From: Rhynchopus sp. YZ270_cl-10
Lineage: Eukaryota; Euglenozoa; Diplonemea; Diplonemida; Diplonemidae
Length of the DNA stretch: 64,000 bases
Direction of reading: 5' to 3'
Assembly (NCBI GenBank): GCA_964035575.1
Contig: OZ037908.1
Span: 1,178,001 to 1,242,000, forward strand
The position numbers were made by a program, and so were the translations under genes. Below the pieces are notes generated by a model. That model had not been told where the DNA came from, searched no databases, and worked only from the letters and a program-made list of their open reading frames with translations. Shown here one piece after another: positions 45,668-55,937 of the stretch; position 1 is the first letter of the stretch, and each line of letters opens with the position of its first letter.

Positions 45668-47422
45668 ATGCCCTGCGCATGTCTCGACCGATATGTCTAC
45701 AAAGACGGCATGACAGAGCGTGAGCAGAGGGAAGCGAAGTTGTTTGTGATGTTTCTGATTGTTTGTGTCGTGTGTGTGTGCCTCCCGCTCACGTTGTACT
45801 ACGTGAAGACAGGCGTCAGCTGGCTTGTTACGGCAGGGATCACTGTAAACTTGGTCATACAAACCTGCGCGTTGGTATACATGCTGTTGGGGGGGCGTAT
45901 GAAGGTAGCTGCGCCTGTTGTGATTATAATGTCCATCGTGACTTGCTTGATGTACGACGTCGTGGGGCGTGGGAACGGGATTACAGTGTGGCCACTGCTT
46001 GTGCTCGCGGTTGACTACATGCTGGTGCTGCGTTTGCCTGATAGGTACACAGTCGTTGTTGTCTTCGGTGTTGTGATATGGCTTGTTGTCATGGGGTTCG
46101 AACAGATTCTCAGGTTCGGTATTCTTGACATGCCAGGCACAACAAGCCAAGAAGGTCCAAATGGGCGACGTGCTTACTTTGAGTCACTCTCGCAGTGCGA
46201 CAAGACACCCTGTGCGATAGGCTTGGACAAGGCAGCAAGGAACCTCATTGCACCGATCCTGGTCTTCGTGGTGGACTTTGTCGCAACGCGTAACTTCGCA
46301 CGCGAGGTGAGGAAGGAGCAGGCAACGATGGAGCGGACGATCAACACCGTGCAGGAGATTGCGTCGCTCCTCGCAGGGTACGACGTGGAGAGGGTGGCTG
46401 AGCTGCTTGCGGAGCACGGTGGCGAGCTTCCTATTGAGATGGCCTTTGCGCTGCGATCGCTGGAGGAGAACCTGCGTGTGTACAAGGCGTACCTCCCGAA
46501 GACGTGTCTGCCGTTTGCCGATTCGGACAAGGACTTATCTGAGGCTAGCGGCGTGTCGCGCACCGGCACCTCCGCCGAAGTGTCGTCACTGGGGAGCATG
46601 GCCATCGCGAACAGGCGGGCGCCTCCTCTTGTCTTGTCGTATATCACAGCAACGCTGTTGGCAATAAACATCAAAATCACGTTAGCAACACTGAAGGACG
46701 ACGTGGCGTCGTTCTCGCAGCTCTTCACGACCATGCTCTTGGAGACGCTTAGCGCAGTGGAGAGACGGCGCGGCATGGTCGACGTCTTCGTTGGGGACAA
46801 GATACACTGCTCCTTCAACACGTCGAAGAAATGTGCCTCACACGCCAGCTCCTCCCTGCACGCCGCAGCCGTCCTTGGCAGCGTCTTCCCTTCACAGATC
46901 AACATGGCTGTGGCGACTGGCAGTGTGCTGCGCGGTGATATGGGTTGTGAGGTGATGCGTCGCTTCAGCATGGTGGGTGCTCTCGTGCGTGACGTGCTTG
47001 GGATAGAACGTGCGGGACGTGTGTTTGGATGTGATGTGCTGTGCAACCGTCTGTGCTTCAGCGATGCTGAGTGCGAACACAACCTGCGTCTGATTCCGTG
47101 CAAGGTGCGTGTGGCTGAGGACTCCGAAGACGAGGTTGTGGCTGAGCTGCTTATTGACAAGGAGAAGGGCCCCGTGACCGTGACGGAGTGGATGTACGCT
47201 GTTGGCGAGAAGAAGGAATGGGACGACTACAACTTGGCTGTGCGGCAGTACCTGAAGGACGGCACTGTAGCGAAAACACTGGACCACACAGAACACCTGC
47301 ACTCCACCATTCAACGTCTGTCCGCGCACAGCGGCCTCCTGCGGATGTACGTACCCTCCTGCGCTGCAGACGACTCTGATATGGTTACCTCTGAATCTTA
47401 CCCACGGTTCTCTCTGAATTAA
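45668..47422 (+). CDS. Membrane protein with degenerate class III nucleotide cyclase domain
   Basis: 584 residues. After a short cytosolic N-terminus come five or six transmembrane segments (from FVMFLIVCVVCVCLPLTLYY near residue 26 to about 200), a linking helix (EVRKEQATMERTINTVQEIASLL) and, from about residue 315, a region that follows class III adenylate/guanylate cyclases: INIKIT where the family has F-x-D-I..F-T, VERRRGMVDVFVGDKIHCSFN near 365-382, INMAVATGSVLRGDMGC near 412-428 and RRFSMVGALVRDVLGIERAG after it. The GD of the second metal-site motif is present, but the first Asp position reads Asn, so metal binding is probably impaired; it may be a non-catalytic or regulatory cyclase homologue. 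Start at 45668 (MPCACLDRYVYKDG) gives a normal cytosolic tail; CAC near the start could be lipid-modified. Single exon. Confidence 0.72.
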   Translation: MPCACLDRYVYKDGMTEREQREAKLFVMFLIVCVVCVCLPLTLYYVKTGVSWLVTAGITVNLVIQTCALVYMLLGGRMKVAAPVVIIMSIVTCLMYDVVGRGNGITVWPLLVLAVDYMLVLRLPDRYTVVVVFGVVIWLVVMGFEQILRFGILDMPGTTSQEGPNGRRAYFESLSQCDKTPCAIGLDKAARNLIAPILVFVVDFVATRNFAREVRKEQATMERTINTVQEIASLLAGYDVERVAELLAEHGGELPIEMAFALRSLEENLRVYKAYLPKTCLPFADSDKDLSEASGVSRTGTSAEVSSLGSMAIANRRAPPLVLSYITATLLAINIKITLATLKDDVASFSQLFTTMLLETLSAVERRRGMVDVFVGDKIHCSFNTSKKCASHASSSLHAAAVLGSVFPSQINMAVATGSVLRGDMGCEVMRRFSMVGALVRDVLGIERAGRVFGCDVLCNRLCFSDAECEHNLRLIPCKVRVAEDSEDEVVAELLIDKEKGPVTVTEWMYAVGEKKEWDDYNLAVRQYLKDGTVAKTLDHTEHLHSTIQRLSAHSGLLRMYVPSCAADDSDMVTSESYPRFSLN

Positions 47423-47596
47423 TTTAAAGGGTGAATTATATTTCTTTATTCCACCCCTAATTCACGAGATTTTTTGAAAACTCAACATCTTTTTCACGTG
47501 GAAAAAAAAATCGAGCCTTCAGGGCCCAGGGGGGGGATCAACAATCAGACCAATCTGTTTCTCAATATTTTTTTACACTTCTGTTATCTGGTTCTG

Positions 47597-48000
47597 TTAA
47601 CTGTGATGCGTGTGTTAGTCGTTACCCCCTGATGAAGAACCCCATATTCTTTCATTGGTGTATACCGTTGGGACAGTTGCTCATGGCGGAGTGTCTATGT
47701 CTTTGTTGGGGTATGATTCTTAGGACTGAAACAGGGTTAATGTCAGAAACCAATCTACTGAAGTTTCAACTTGTGCACGAAGCATTTTACTTTTCTTTTC
47801 TACGTTTTGCAAAACATACACCACAAAAAGATGGGAACATTTTTGTTGATCCCTCACCATTACTATCAATTTATTGATTGCATGATGAAATTACTTCTGT
47901 TAACTGTGATGCGTGTGTTAGTCGTTACCCCCTGACGAAGAACCCCATATTCTTTCATTGGTGTATACCGTTGGGACAGTTGCTCACGGAGTGTCTATGT
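47597..48000 (+). repeat. Direct duplication of a 100-nt block
   Basis: Copies at 47597-47700 and 47897-48000 share GTTAACTGTGATGCGTGTGT, GAAGAACCCCATATTCTTTC and CCGTTGGGACAGTTGCTCA nearly unchanged, about 300 nt apart. No coding potential in either copy. Confidence 0.85.
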
Positions 48001-48073
48001 TATGTTTTTCATGATATTGCCCTCTCTGAGTCTCACTCAGGTTCTTTCTAGAACGAAGAGAAAAAAAAATCAA

Positions 48074-48195
48074 TAGTGGAGCACACTCTAGGGTGGCTAC
48101 ACTAATACAACCAAGTTTTCAAAAAATCTGGGGGCAACAGTATCAGAGTGTACCATTGGTAAGCACTGCTATTCCAATGATGATACAAGGTGAGT
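48074..48195 (+). repeat. Adjacent repeats H7 and H8
   Basis: H7 at 48074-48120 has outer stem TAGTGGAGC/GCTACACTA, improved over other copies. H8 at 48128-48195 starts GGGGGCAACAGTATC and includes CATTGG pairing with CCAATG around AAGCACTGCT; a second H8 copy is at 49716-49770. Confidence 0.5.
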
Positions 48196-48329
48196 GACGA
48201 CACCTCCCCCCCTTTTTTTTTTTTGCCAGTTGTTGTCAGGGTTTCCGCGTTCTTCCGGTGTTTTCGAAGGGGGCGGACGAGTTTTTTTTCCCCCCAAAAA
48301 AATTTTTTTTACTAGTGCTTAACACAATA

Positions 48330-48900
48330 CAGGTCGAGCCTCCGGCGGAGTTGTCTCGCCTCACGGTCTTTCGTGAGACACAACAGGTGAGAAACTCACG
48401 TTACGAGATACTAGCGTGGCGGGTGGTGGTTGAATGAGTAATGGGTGGCGCAGGGTTTTGCAGGCAAAACAGGTGTTTTGGCCAAAACCCCGGTTTTTCA
48501 GGCAGGTAACCGGGTTTGCGGCTTGGGAAACGTACCAGCGAGCTGTGAGAACCATGCGTGGGGCACACACGGCACGAGTTGCAGCAGCCCACCGAAGGTG
48601 GGCTGCATTTGGTAACCACACGATACGGTTAACGCGTGTATACTCGCATATACATAGCGTTGTGTGTATCGTATACGAAGACCGTTGCGTTATCACAACC
48701 ACACGAGCCAGCGAAGTGTCTCAGCGGCGCAGGTGTTGCGTACACGCGATGGCGTTAAACTCGTAGCATTCTTTAGGTGCACACGAACGGTATCGCTTAT
48801 GCATAGCGTTGTGTGTATCGTATACGTAGAGCGTTACCTGCAAACCATACACAGACCGGTTGACACACCAGCCAGCGAAGTGTTTTCAAGACCGTCAACT
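48330..48900 (+). other. GC-rich hairpin cluster of unknown nature
   Basis: Contains perfect stems CTCACG/CGTGAG (48360) and GCAGCCCACC/GGTGGGCTGC with a GAA loop (48584-48606), and a tandem pair of blocks: CATAGCGTTGTGTGTATCGT at 48654 and 48799, and CCAGCGAAGTGT at 48710 and 48873. It lacks coding potential in a consistent frame. A structured RNA is possible; a decayed element is the alternative. Confidence 0.4.
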
Positions 48901-49369
48901 CAAATTCTGTTTGGTGATTTCAGTAGGGAGTGGGGTAGGTGGGGGACAGGGGATGCCAGGGGAATGATAGAGGGGGACACCATAAGTGCGGCCGCAGATC
49001 TGCGCGACGCCAAAGAGGGGAGGCCTTTATTTTTTTCCTTACACGTAGTGTTATTAGAAACTCGAGTAATAAAGCCAACGTTTAATCGCCTGATACCGAC
49101 TATTTTCTCCTCCCCTTTAAAAATCACTTGCGCCAAAATTCAGATCTCATACACTGTTTTTGGCTGCGTTCAACGAAAAATTGTTAAGCCTACGCTCATT
49201 TTTCTTGAATCGTTCCCCCACTAACATACCACCTTCTCACCCACCCCCTCGCCCACCCCCACACTATGTCTGTAATGGAGCTGCGTTCAACGAAAATAAT
49301 CTTCCCCCCCTTTTTCTAGTCGAGTAATCAAGATCAGTTGGCGACTGTAAGAGTCGAGTTTCTATACGG

Positions 49370-49513
49370 GGTGGGGTGCGTCCCCTGCGGGGCCGCACCC
49401 CACCTCGTCCACTTTACAATGTACCCCGGGCCCTCTCCCCACCCATTTTTCCCACTCCCCGGACGAACTTCGTCCGGCAGGTTTTTTTTTTTCTACCGGA
49501 CGAACTTCGTCCG
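49370..49513. repeat. Strong palindromes
   Basis: GGTGGGGTGCG pairs with CGCACCCCACC (49370-49402). Two copies of CGGACGAACTTCGTCCG, each a perfect 8-bp hairpin, stand at 49460-49478 and 49495-49512. Confidence 0.8.
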
Positions 49514-49950
49514 ATTTTTGGGTCGCGGAAACACTGGTTGTTGTGTGTGCACGTTTAAAAGGGACAAAAACAAAGGGGGAAGGGCAACTTCCTCTGCAGC
49601 CCGTCGTCTCCATGTTCTTGGAGCTTCCAGGACCGTGCCTGCTCCGTTCCCTAAAGGAATGGGAAGAAATTTTTCAAAAATACAACAAAAAGAACAAAAA
49701 GAAAAAGAAAAAGGAGGGGGCAACAGTATTGGAGTGTACCATTGGTAAGCAATTGGTATTTCAATATAGGTGAGTGATGACCCCTCTTTTTCCACGTTTA
49801 GGAAAGGCAAACTTCCTATTAAGCCCCGCCCGACTCCATTTTTCTTGGAGCTTACAGGAACCGTACATTGCTCCATTCCCTAAAAAAGGAATGGTAAAAA
49901 AAAGTTTTCAAAAACAAGAGATGACTAGGTGGTCCCAGCTTTTTTTTTTT

Positions 49951-50107
49951 ACGCACACTACTTTGTGAGCGGAAAGTGTCACGTCGTTCACTCACCCAAC
50001 CGTGCTCCGCAACACCACCAACCAACAGGTAATTTTTAGTGTGTGTGGAAGCGTCAACGCATCAAACAACTACAAGAAGGGGGGTGAGGGAACGACAAGT
50101 GACACTT
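49951..50107 (+). repeat. H6 inverted-repeat element, copy 2
   Basis: Arms AAGTGTCACGTCGTTCACTC (49974 on) and the complementary GAGGGAACGACAAGTGACAC at the 3' side, 157 nt in all, with CTCCGCAACACCACCAACC in the loop region. Confidence 0.7.
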
Positions 50108-50240
50108 TTTTTTTTGAAGGGATTTCCTATCTCTTTGTACTTCTATTTTCTCTGGTTACGTTCATAGTCTACGATACGTGTGTCTAAAGGTTCTAGGAGG
50201 TGCGATTCGTGGTCCCCTACGGAAGACATCATATACTGTA

Positions 50241-50701
50241 TACAGTGCGCTCCAATTAGCAAGAGTGGAATTAGGGTCTGAAATTTGGGCCGCGTCAGTT
50301 ATGACTCCATTTAATGAGAGCCGCCTCGTCTTTACTTAGAGTAAGTTAGAGGGAATAATTGGACTCGAACTACCTGTAGTTTGGTTGATGTGTACCTCTT
50401 ATTGGAATTTACCGTATTCTGGTGTGATCCCCAAACGGATTCTCCGTGGTTTCCCCCGTGGGTTGTCCGTACCCCCCCTGAATCACACCATATTCGTACA
50501 AAAATTATGGATTGTACAAAAGGTCGAACTTCCAGAACAATCCTGAAAGGTCGTAATAGGAATATTACGGTCGATAATTTTTTTGTACCGAATACGGTTA
50601 TTACGATCTAATCAGAGAGCCCAGATAGAGTTTTAAAGACTCTAATTACACTTCTATTACTGGCGACTCAACTGCTCTAATTCTATTTGAAGCGTACTGT
50701 A
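50241..50701. mobile_element. Short mariner-like MITE, 461 bp
   Basis: Terminal inverted repeats TACAGTGCGCTCCAATTAG and TACAGTACGCTTCAAATAG (reading inward from the right), each next to TA. Relative of the nested element at 18473-20818 (TACATAGCGCTCCAATTAG). No transposase. Confidence 0.65.
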
Positions 50702-51673
50702 TACATATTCTATGAATGGTGAAGACCGTAGGGGGCAGGTGCTCATTGCAGTGTCCGTTTTTTTTCACCCAGCTGGCATCGTACGTGGGTCAGCTGGGAG
50801 GTACACTTCACTTTTTTTTTTCCCTTCTCTTCATGAATTTTGAAGAAGTGCAACTGATACATATATTGATACACTGTGAGAGGGCTGTGTATTTCTACTT
50901 TTTGTTTTACTTTTTTGCGAGATGATTCCCATGTTGCCCCCCCCACCCATGTTGTTCAGAGTCAACGGAGCATTTCAGGTTTTATGAAGAACGATCCGTT
51001 GAGGTGTGTCTACAGTAAAAAGAACAGCTTTTTCGCAATCCGCTTTTTGGTGTAGCACACCGAACACAGCAGCACCCATTATTTATGTATTTTATTTTTT
51101 TTGAAGAATTTTTGGAATAGTGTAGTTGCCACCTATGCAAGCCACCACTGTTTTTTTTTTTTTTTTTTGAAAACTTGTGACCTGCCATTCATCAGTGGAG
51201 GGTTATACTGTTTCATGGTATTCAGTGCAGAAGGATTCTTGTGGTGTCCTCTTCGTGATGATTGTGTTTATATTTGTTTTGTGTTTTTTTCTTGCGACTA
51301 CACCCCATCATCGACCATATGAATACGTTATAAAATAAAAGAAAACAGATATGTGCTTTGTTCCTTCGATGTCGGCTCTTCCTAGCCTAGACAAGCAGAA
51401 TTGTCTAAGGGTTGGATTGTTCACCCACTAACAGGTGTTGTTTCTTTCCCCACACTATAGTATCTACATCACGCCTGTCTTGCTGACGTCTCGTGCACGC
51501 ATTGATACCCGCTATGACGAAGACACCACTGGGGTGCAGCACCGCGTGACGCACTCCGTTAGGACCAATGCGAACCCTTCATCGCAATGCCAATAAGCAC
51601 AAGAAGCGAGTCGCAGTCATCGTTTGCTCCCTTTCCTTCATCTGAACAATGAACGCCAACACACGAACCTCTC

Positions 51674-54600
51674 ATGTCCTCCCTGATCCCCACCCCACCC
51701 CGCCCCTACTCCCACACAGATGAACCCTGCACTATGGAGGTGTACCTACGCTATGCGCTGACGTCAGAGGAGGTGGGTGTTGAGGTGGGTGAGTTTGATA
51801 CCATCGGGCAGTTCCGTGGGAACGCTGCGCAGGAGTTTGGGTGTGACGCGGAGCATGTGGAGCTGCATATGGACGGGGTCAGCATTGGCGACGATGAGGA
51901 GCTTGTGTCTGCTGCAAGCTGCTTGACGCATGCGTCCGTTGTGGACGTTGTGGTGTCCATGGATGTCTTCGTGGAACACATCCGCAACGGAACACGAAGC
52001 TACACAGACCTCCCAGACAGCGTGCAAAGAGACATCCCCTGTGCCCTTGCTGCCCTGCAGTCCAACAGAACAGAGTTCCGACACCTGCCCCCCGAAGTGC
52101 AAACCCACCCAACCATTGTTGAGCACCTCACATCCACACGACGCATCTTCAAAACTGCGCACCCATCCGCTTGGAACGACAAAGACTTCCGTTGGGCAGT
52201 GCTCACCGCAACGCATGGCCTGTGTCTATCGTGGGATTGCTGTGAGGACCTCAGGTCGGACCGTGATACGGTGTTTGCGTGTGTGAAGCGCGACGGGGCG
52301 ATGCTTGAGTACGCGAGCGAGGAGCTGAAGAAGTGCCCGGTGATCGTGCTGGCCAGTGTGCAGCGCTGCGCATCGGCCATCCAGTATGCTGCAGAAGAGG
52401 TGCGTGCGGACCAAGAGATCTTCACTGCTGCAGTGAAAGGTGGTGTCTGGGAGCCCACATGGCTGCCAGAAGCACTTCGTGCAGACCGTGGGCTTGCCAT
52501 GCGATGTGTGCGCATGTGGTCCAACACCCTTCGTGCCTTCTCTGACGAAGTGAGAGGTGACCAATTCGTGGTGGCAGCGGCTAGATCGCTGAAGTATGCG
52601 TCTGAAGACCTGAAGAAGGACAAAGACTTTGCTATCTCGTGTGTGGGGAAAAACTATGAAAATCTGAAGTACGTGGATGAGTCCTTGCAGTCGGACAGAG
52701 ACCTCGTGATGGCGGCGATAGCCTCCTCCAAAGATGCCTTCTGCTACGCCTGCAACAGTGTCCGCGACGATCCTGAGCTTGCTCTGCAGTGCAGTATTGA
52801 GTGCCCGGAGGTTGCAGGGTATTATGGCGAGACGCTGTGCCAGGACAAAGGTTTCATTATGTCTGCCGTGCGCGAAAATGCAGACGTATTTTATTACTTG
52901 GAGGAGCAGTGGAAAGCCGATGAGGACGTTGCGAAGTTGGCTGTCGAGGGGTCAGCTTACAACTTCCGTAGTTGTAGCGCCACGTTGCGGGACAACCACG
53001 CGTTTGTGCTGTTCGCAGTACAGAAGGGTGCAAACCTGTGGGAGGCTTCTGCCGCACTGCGCAGCGACACAGAGCTGTGCCGTGCAGCCGAAGCAGCAGG
53101 AGCAGAAACAGCGGCAGCAGCACAGCGCAACGACCTTAAATTTGCATCACCTGCACTGCGGGACGACTTCGAGTTTGTGAAGAAGGCGGTGTCGACGCAG
53201 GGCTCTGACCTGGAGTACGCATCACCCGCACTGCAGGATACTTATGACATTGTGTTGGCCGCTGTGCAGCACTCGTGCGCAGGGTTTTTGTACGCGAGCC
53301 CACGTTTGCGGAAATGCGAGACGCTTGCGAGAGAGGCGGTTGAGGATTCGTGTGATCTCGACTACCTGGGGACGTATCTGCTTGACGACAAGGCGTTTAT
53401 TCTCTCTCTTGCGAGGCCGGATGTGATCAGATACGTCTCCAAGCGTCTGCAGGCGGACCGCGACGTTGTTCTGAGCTGTGTGCACCATGACGGGTCGTAC
53501 CTTCGTTATGCCTCTCCGAACCTGTGCGACGACAGGGCCGTGGTCGAGGCTGCTGTCACAGTGTCCAAAATGTACAACACTGCACTGGTGTTCGCATCCC
53601 CTCGGCTGCGGCGCGACCACAGCCTTGTCCTCCTTGCAGTCACCACCGATGGCCATTCCCTGCAGTACGCCTGCAGCGATCTGCAAAACAACATCGACAT
53701 TGTGCGTGCTGCCGTGGCACAGAATTGGGACTCCCTCCAGTACGCAGACAGAACACTTCTCCACACGACGGACATTGTGCACAGTGTTCTTCCTGAACAC
53801 CCGCAGGCACTTCAGTATGCAAGCGCTGAGGTGCGGAATGATGTGTCTATTGTGGCACCTCTTGCCAAGAAGGATGTTAAGTGTCTGTCGTACGCTGGGT
53901 TTGCAGTGCTGTCCGACCGTGCGTTCATCTTGTCTGCAGTGCAGCAGAACCCAGTCGCCATGCAGTACGCATCGCAGGAGTTGCGTGACGACCCCGACAT
54001 TGCCGCAGCCCTTATCGAGCACCCTGCGGGACGTGAGGTACCGCCCCTCAGCCCGGAGCTCCTTGGGAACAGGGACTTCATGATGAAGGCAATCACGAAG
54101 CATCCAAGCTGGTTCGTCAACGCAAGTGTGCGTCTGCAGAACGACCCTGCTTTGTTCCTCCTCGTTGTGAGGAACGAACGCACAGACCACTACAGCACAC
54201 GTGCATACATACAGCACGCAGGGGCTGGGGTCAGAGGAGACTACAACACGATGCTCGAGGTTGTGACGAAGTGCAGTGGATCACTGGAGCATGCAAGTAG
54301 GGCATTGAGGAACAACCTTGACATCGTGACGGCAGCAGTTCTCAAGGATCCACACAGCTTTGAGTATGCGAGTGCAGCACTGCGCAACTGCAAGCGTGTC
54401 GCGATGCTTGCAATGCGTGGGTGGGCTCGTAACCTGAGTCACGCGAGTGAGGCACTGCAGAACGACCCAGAGGTTGTGCTGTGCTGCATTACTCAGAACG
54501 AGGACACCATACAGTATGCAGGGCCGATCAGAGACAGCTACCGCTTTGCCGTGAAGGCTGTGCGCAAGGAGTGGTCTGTGTTCGAACGTCTTTCATCAAC

Positions 54601-55306
54601 TCTGCGGACAAACCCGAACTTCATTCTCGCATGCATCAATGACAAAAACAAACACATGTGGAAGGATGAGCTGTGTTCCTCGGCCTGGGCACACACGGGT
54701 TTGGTGATGAGATTGCTTCCTGCCTTGGGTGGGAGGACGGTCATGACGCAGGCTGGCGAAAAGGTGAGGCGGAAGTTTAAGGTAGCACTTGCCTGTGTGG
54801 GCAACGACATGAGCACCCTGGAGCTGGTACCGCTGCAGCTGCGTGAGAGCAAAGACTTCATCATGGCATGCCTGGACCTAGAGGGAGCCAACGACAGGCT
54901 GGACGTCTCTCTCATTGGCGACAGATTGTGGTGCGATGCCGACGTCGTGACGAAGGCCATTGCCACGGCCCCCACCGCACTGCACAGAAGCATCCTGGAG
55001 ATACACAAACACAAGACTCTCTTTGCGAACCGTGCCTTTATGTTGGAGTGTGTGCGCCGCGATGGGAGCAACCTGCAGTATGCATCAGAGGCCCTGCAGG
55101 ACGACGTCCACCTTGTCCTCGAGGCGCTAAGAAGCAAGGTCTCTGCTGCCGCCTTTGCAAGTCCGTCCGTCCTGCGCCACCCACGTGTGCGTGCACTCCT
55201 GTGGGGGCACACAGCAGTCCTTGCAGGCTGGCTCGCCTTCATCATCTGCAACAGGTTCACAAAGCCTCTCACACAGGTGGAGGACTACCACCCGCTGGGA
55301 ATGTGA
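51674..55306 (+). CDS. Large DUF4116-type repeat protein with C-terminal membrane anchor
   Basis: 1210 residues, single exon. Residues 21-95 (MEVYLRYALTSEEVGVEVGE...) have the pattern of a ubiquitin-like domain. From about 160 to 1160 the protein consists of about 40 units of roughly 24 residues of the type L-R-x-D-x-x-x-V-x-x-A-V-x-x-x-x-x-x-L-x-Y-A-S, e.g. YASEELKKCPVIVLASVQ, YASEDLKKDKDFAISCVG, YASEALQDDVHLVLEALR. Two units correspond to one DUF4116 domain, a helical repeat found in many protists and giant viruses with unknown function. A hydrophobic helix near the C-terminus (AVLAGWLAFIICN, about 1180-1195) may anchor it in a membrane as a tail-anchored protein. The ATG at 51674 is the first in frame; an internal Met at residue 21, just before the folded domain, could be used instead. 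Role unknown, probably a scaffold. Confidence 0.8.
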   Translation: MSSLIPTPPRPYSHTDEPCTMEVYLRYALTSEEVGVEVGEFDTIGQFRGNAAQEFGCDAEHVELHMDGVSIGDDEELVSAASCLTHASVVDVVVSMDVFVEHIRNGTRSYTDLPDSVQRDIPCALAALQSNRTEFRHLPPEVQTHPTIVEHLTSTRRIFKTAHPSAWNDKDFRWAVLTATHGLCLSWDCCEDLRSDRDTVFACVKRDGAMLEYASEELKKCPVIVLASVQRCASAIQYAAEEVRADQEIFTAAVKGGVWEPTWLPEALRADRGLAMRCVRMWSNTLRAFSDEVRGDQFVVAAARSLKYASEDLKKDKDFAISCVGKNYENLKYVDESLQSDRDLVMAAIASSKDAFCYACNSVRDDPELALQCSIECPEVAGYYGETLCQDKGFIMSAVRENADVFYYLEEQWKADEDVAKLAVEGSAYNFRSCSATLRDNHAFVLFAVQKGANLWEASAALRSDTELCRAAEAAGAETAAAAQRNDLKFASPALRDDFEFVKKAVSTQGSDLEYASPALQDTYDIVLAAVQHSCAGFLYASPRLRKCETLAREAVEDSCDLDYLGTYLLDDKAFILSLARPDVIRYVSKRLQADRDVVLSCVHHDGSYLRYASPNLCDDRAVVEAAVTVSKMYNTALVFASPRLRRDHSLVLLAVTTDGHSLQYACSDLQNNIDIVRAAVAQNWDSLQYADRTLLHTTDIVHSVLPEHPQALQYASAEVRNDVSIVAPLAKKDVKCLSYAGFAVLSDRAFILSAVQQNPVAMQYASQELRDDPDIAAALIEHPAGREVPPLSPELLGNRDFMMKAITKHPSWFVNASVRLQNDPALFLLVVRNERTDHYSTRAYIQHAGAGVRGDYNTMLEVVTKCSGSLEHASRALRNNLDIVTAAVLKDPHSFEYASAALRNCKRVAMLAMRGWARNLSHASEALQNDPEVVLCCITQNEDTIQYAGPIRDSYRFAVKAVRKEWSVFERLSSTLRTNPNFILACINDKNKHMWKDELCSSAWAHTGLVMRLLPALGGRTVMTQAGEKVRRKFKVALACVGNDMSTLELVPLQLRESKDFIMACLDLEGANDRLDVSLIGDRLWCDADVVTKAIATAPTALHRSILEIHKHKTLFANRAFMLECVRRDGSNLQYASEALQDDVHLVLEALRSKVSAAAFASPSVLRHPRVRALLWGHTAVLAGWLAFIICNRFTKPLTQVEDYHPLGM

Positions 55307-55937
55307 TATTGATTTCCCTCCAACCGGACCCCACATCACACAGACTTATTTGACTTGGGTCTCCAATTGTTTTCACCGAGAGAATTGCCCTGGTGACGAA
55401 ACACCTATTTGGTTGCGTTGTTTTCTGCAAACCATCTTTTATTGTACAAAGAGGGCTAACGGAGCAGAGATACACCTACGCTAACCCTTTCTGAGCTCCC
55501 CCTGTTTGTGTTGTTGTTTTTGTTGCTTTTTGTTTGTTTGCACCAATTCACTATTATTGGAAATGGCAACTAAACCTGCTCTCTCCCTAATGTGATGAGG
55601 TGCTTAACCTTTTGTTTTATGACACAACTACCGGTGCCAACTTGAATCTTCTCGTCAGTGTGCTTGCAGTCGGTGGTTGTGTGTTTTTTGATGGAGTGTG
55701 AAACATTTTTTTTGTGGTCAAACACCAGAACCTGGTGAGACCGGATCTTCAAAAAAAAACCCGAATTGTTCCTACCCCGTTGTCACACTGCTACTCAAAT
55801 GCCCTCCCTCCTCCTCCCCCTCTCTCGCCTTCCTCCCTCCAAATATCCCCACACAGGATGTCAACCACACAATCCTGAGTATCCTTCTCTCTCCCCTTGT
55901 TGTCTAGGGAGCCCCCAATATTTTTTCCCAACCAAAA
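55307..55937. other. Spacer before the zinc-finger gene
   Basis: No gene seen. Two pyrimidine-rich tracts with AG (ending at about 55856 and 55909) are candidate acceptors for the next gene. Confidence 0.5.

Larger units (their letters stand above)
47423..51673. other. Non-coding region before the DUF4116 gene
   Basis: No supported gene. In order: a 100-nt direct duplication (47597-47700 and 47897-48000), H7 (48074-48120), H8 (48128-48195 and 49716-49770), a hairpin-rich GC tract (48330-48900), palindromes (49370-49402, 49459-49513), H6 (49951-50107), a mariner-like element (50241-50701), partial H5 (50766-50820). The DUF4116 gene leader probably begins after the pyrimidine tract and AG at about 51440-51462. 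Confidence 0.55.

Noticed and set aside
47632-47877. 81-codon frame MKNPIFFHWCIPLG...
   Set aside because: It lies on the direct duplication, whose second copy does not keep the frame, and it shows no protein-like composition.
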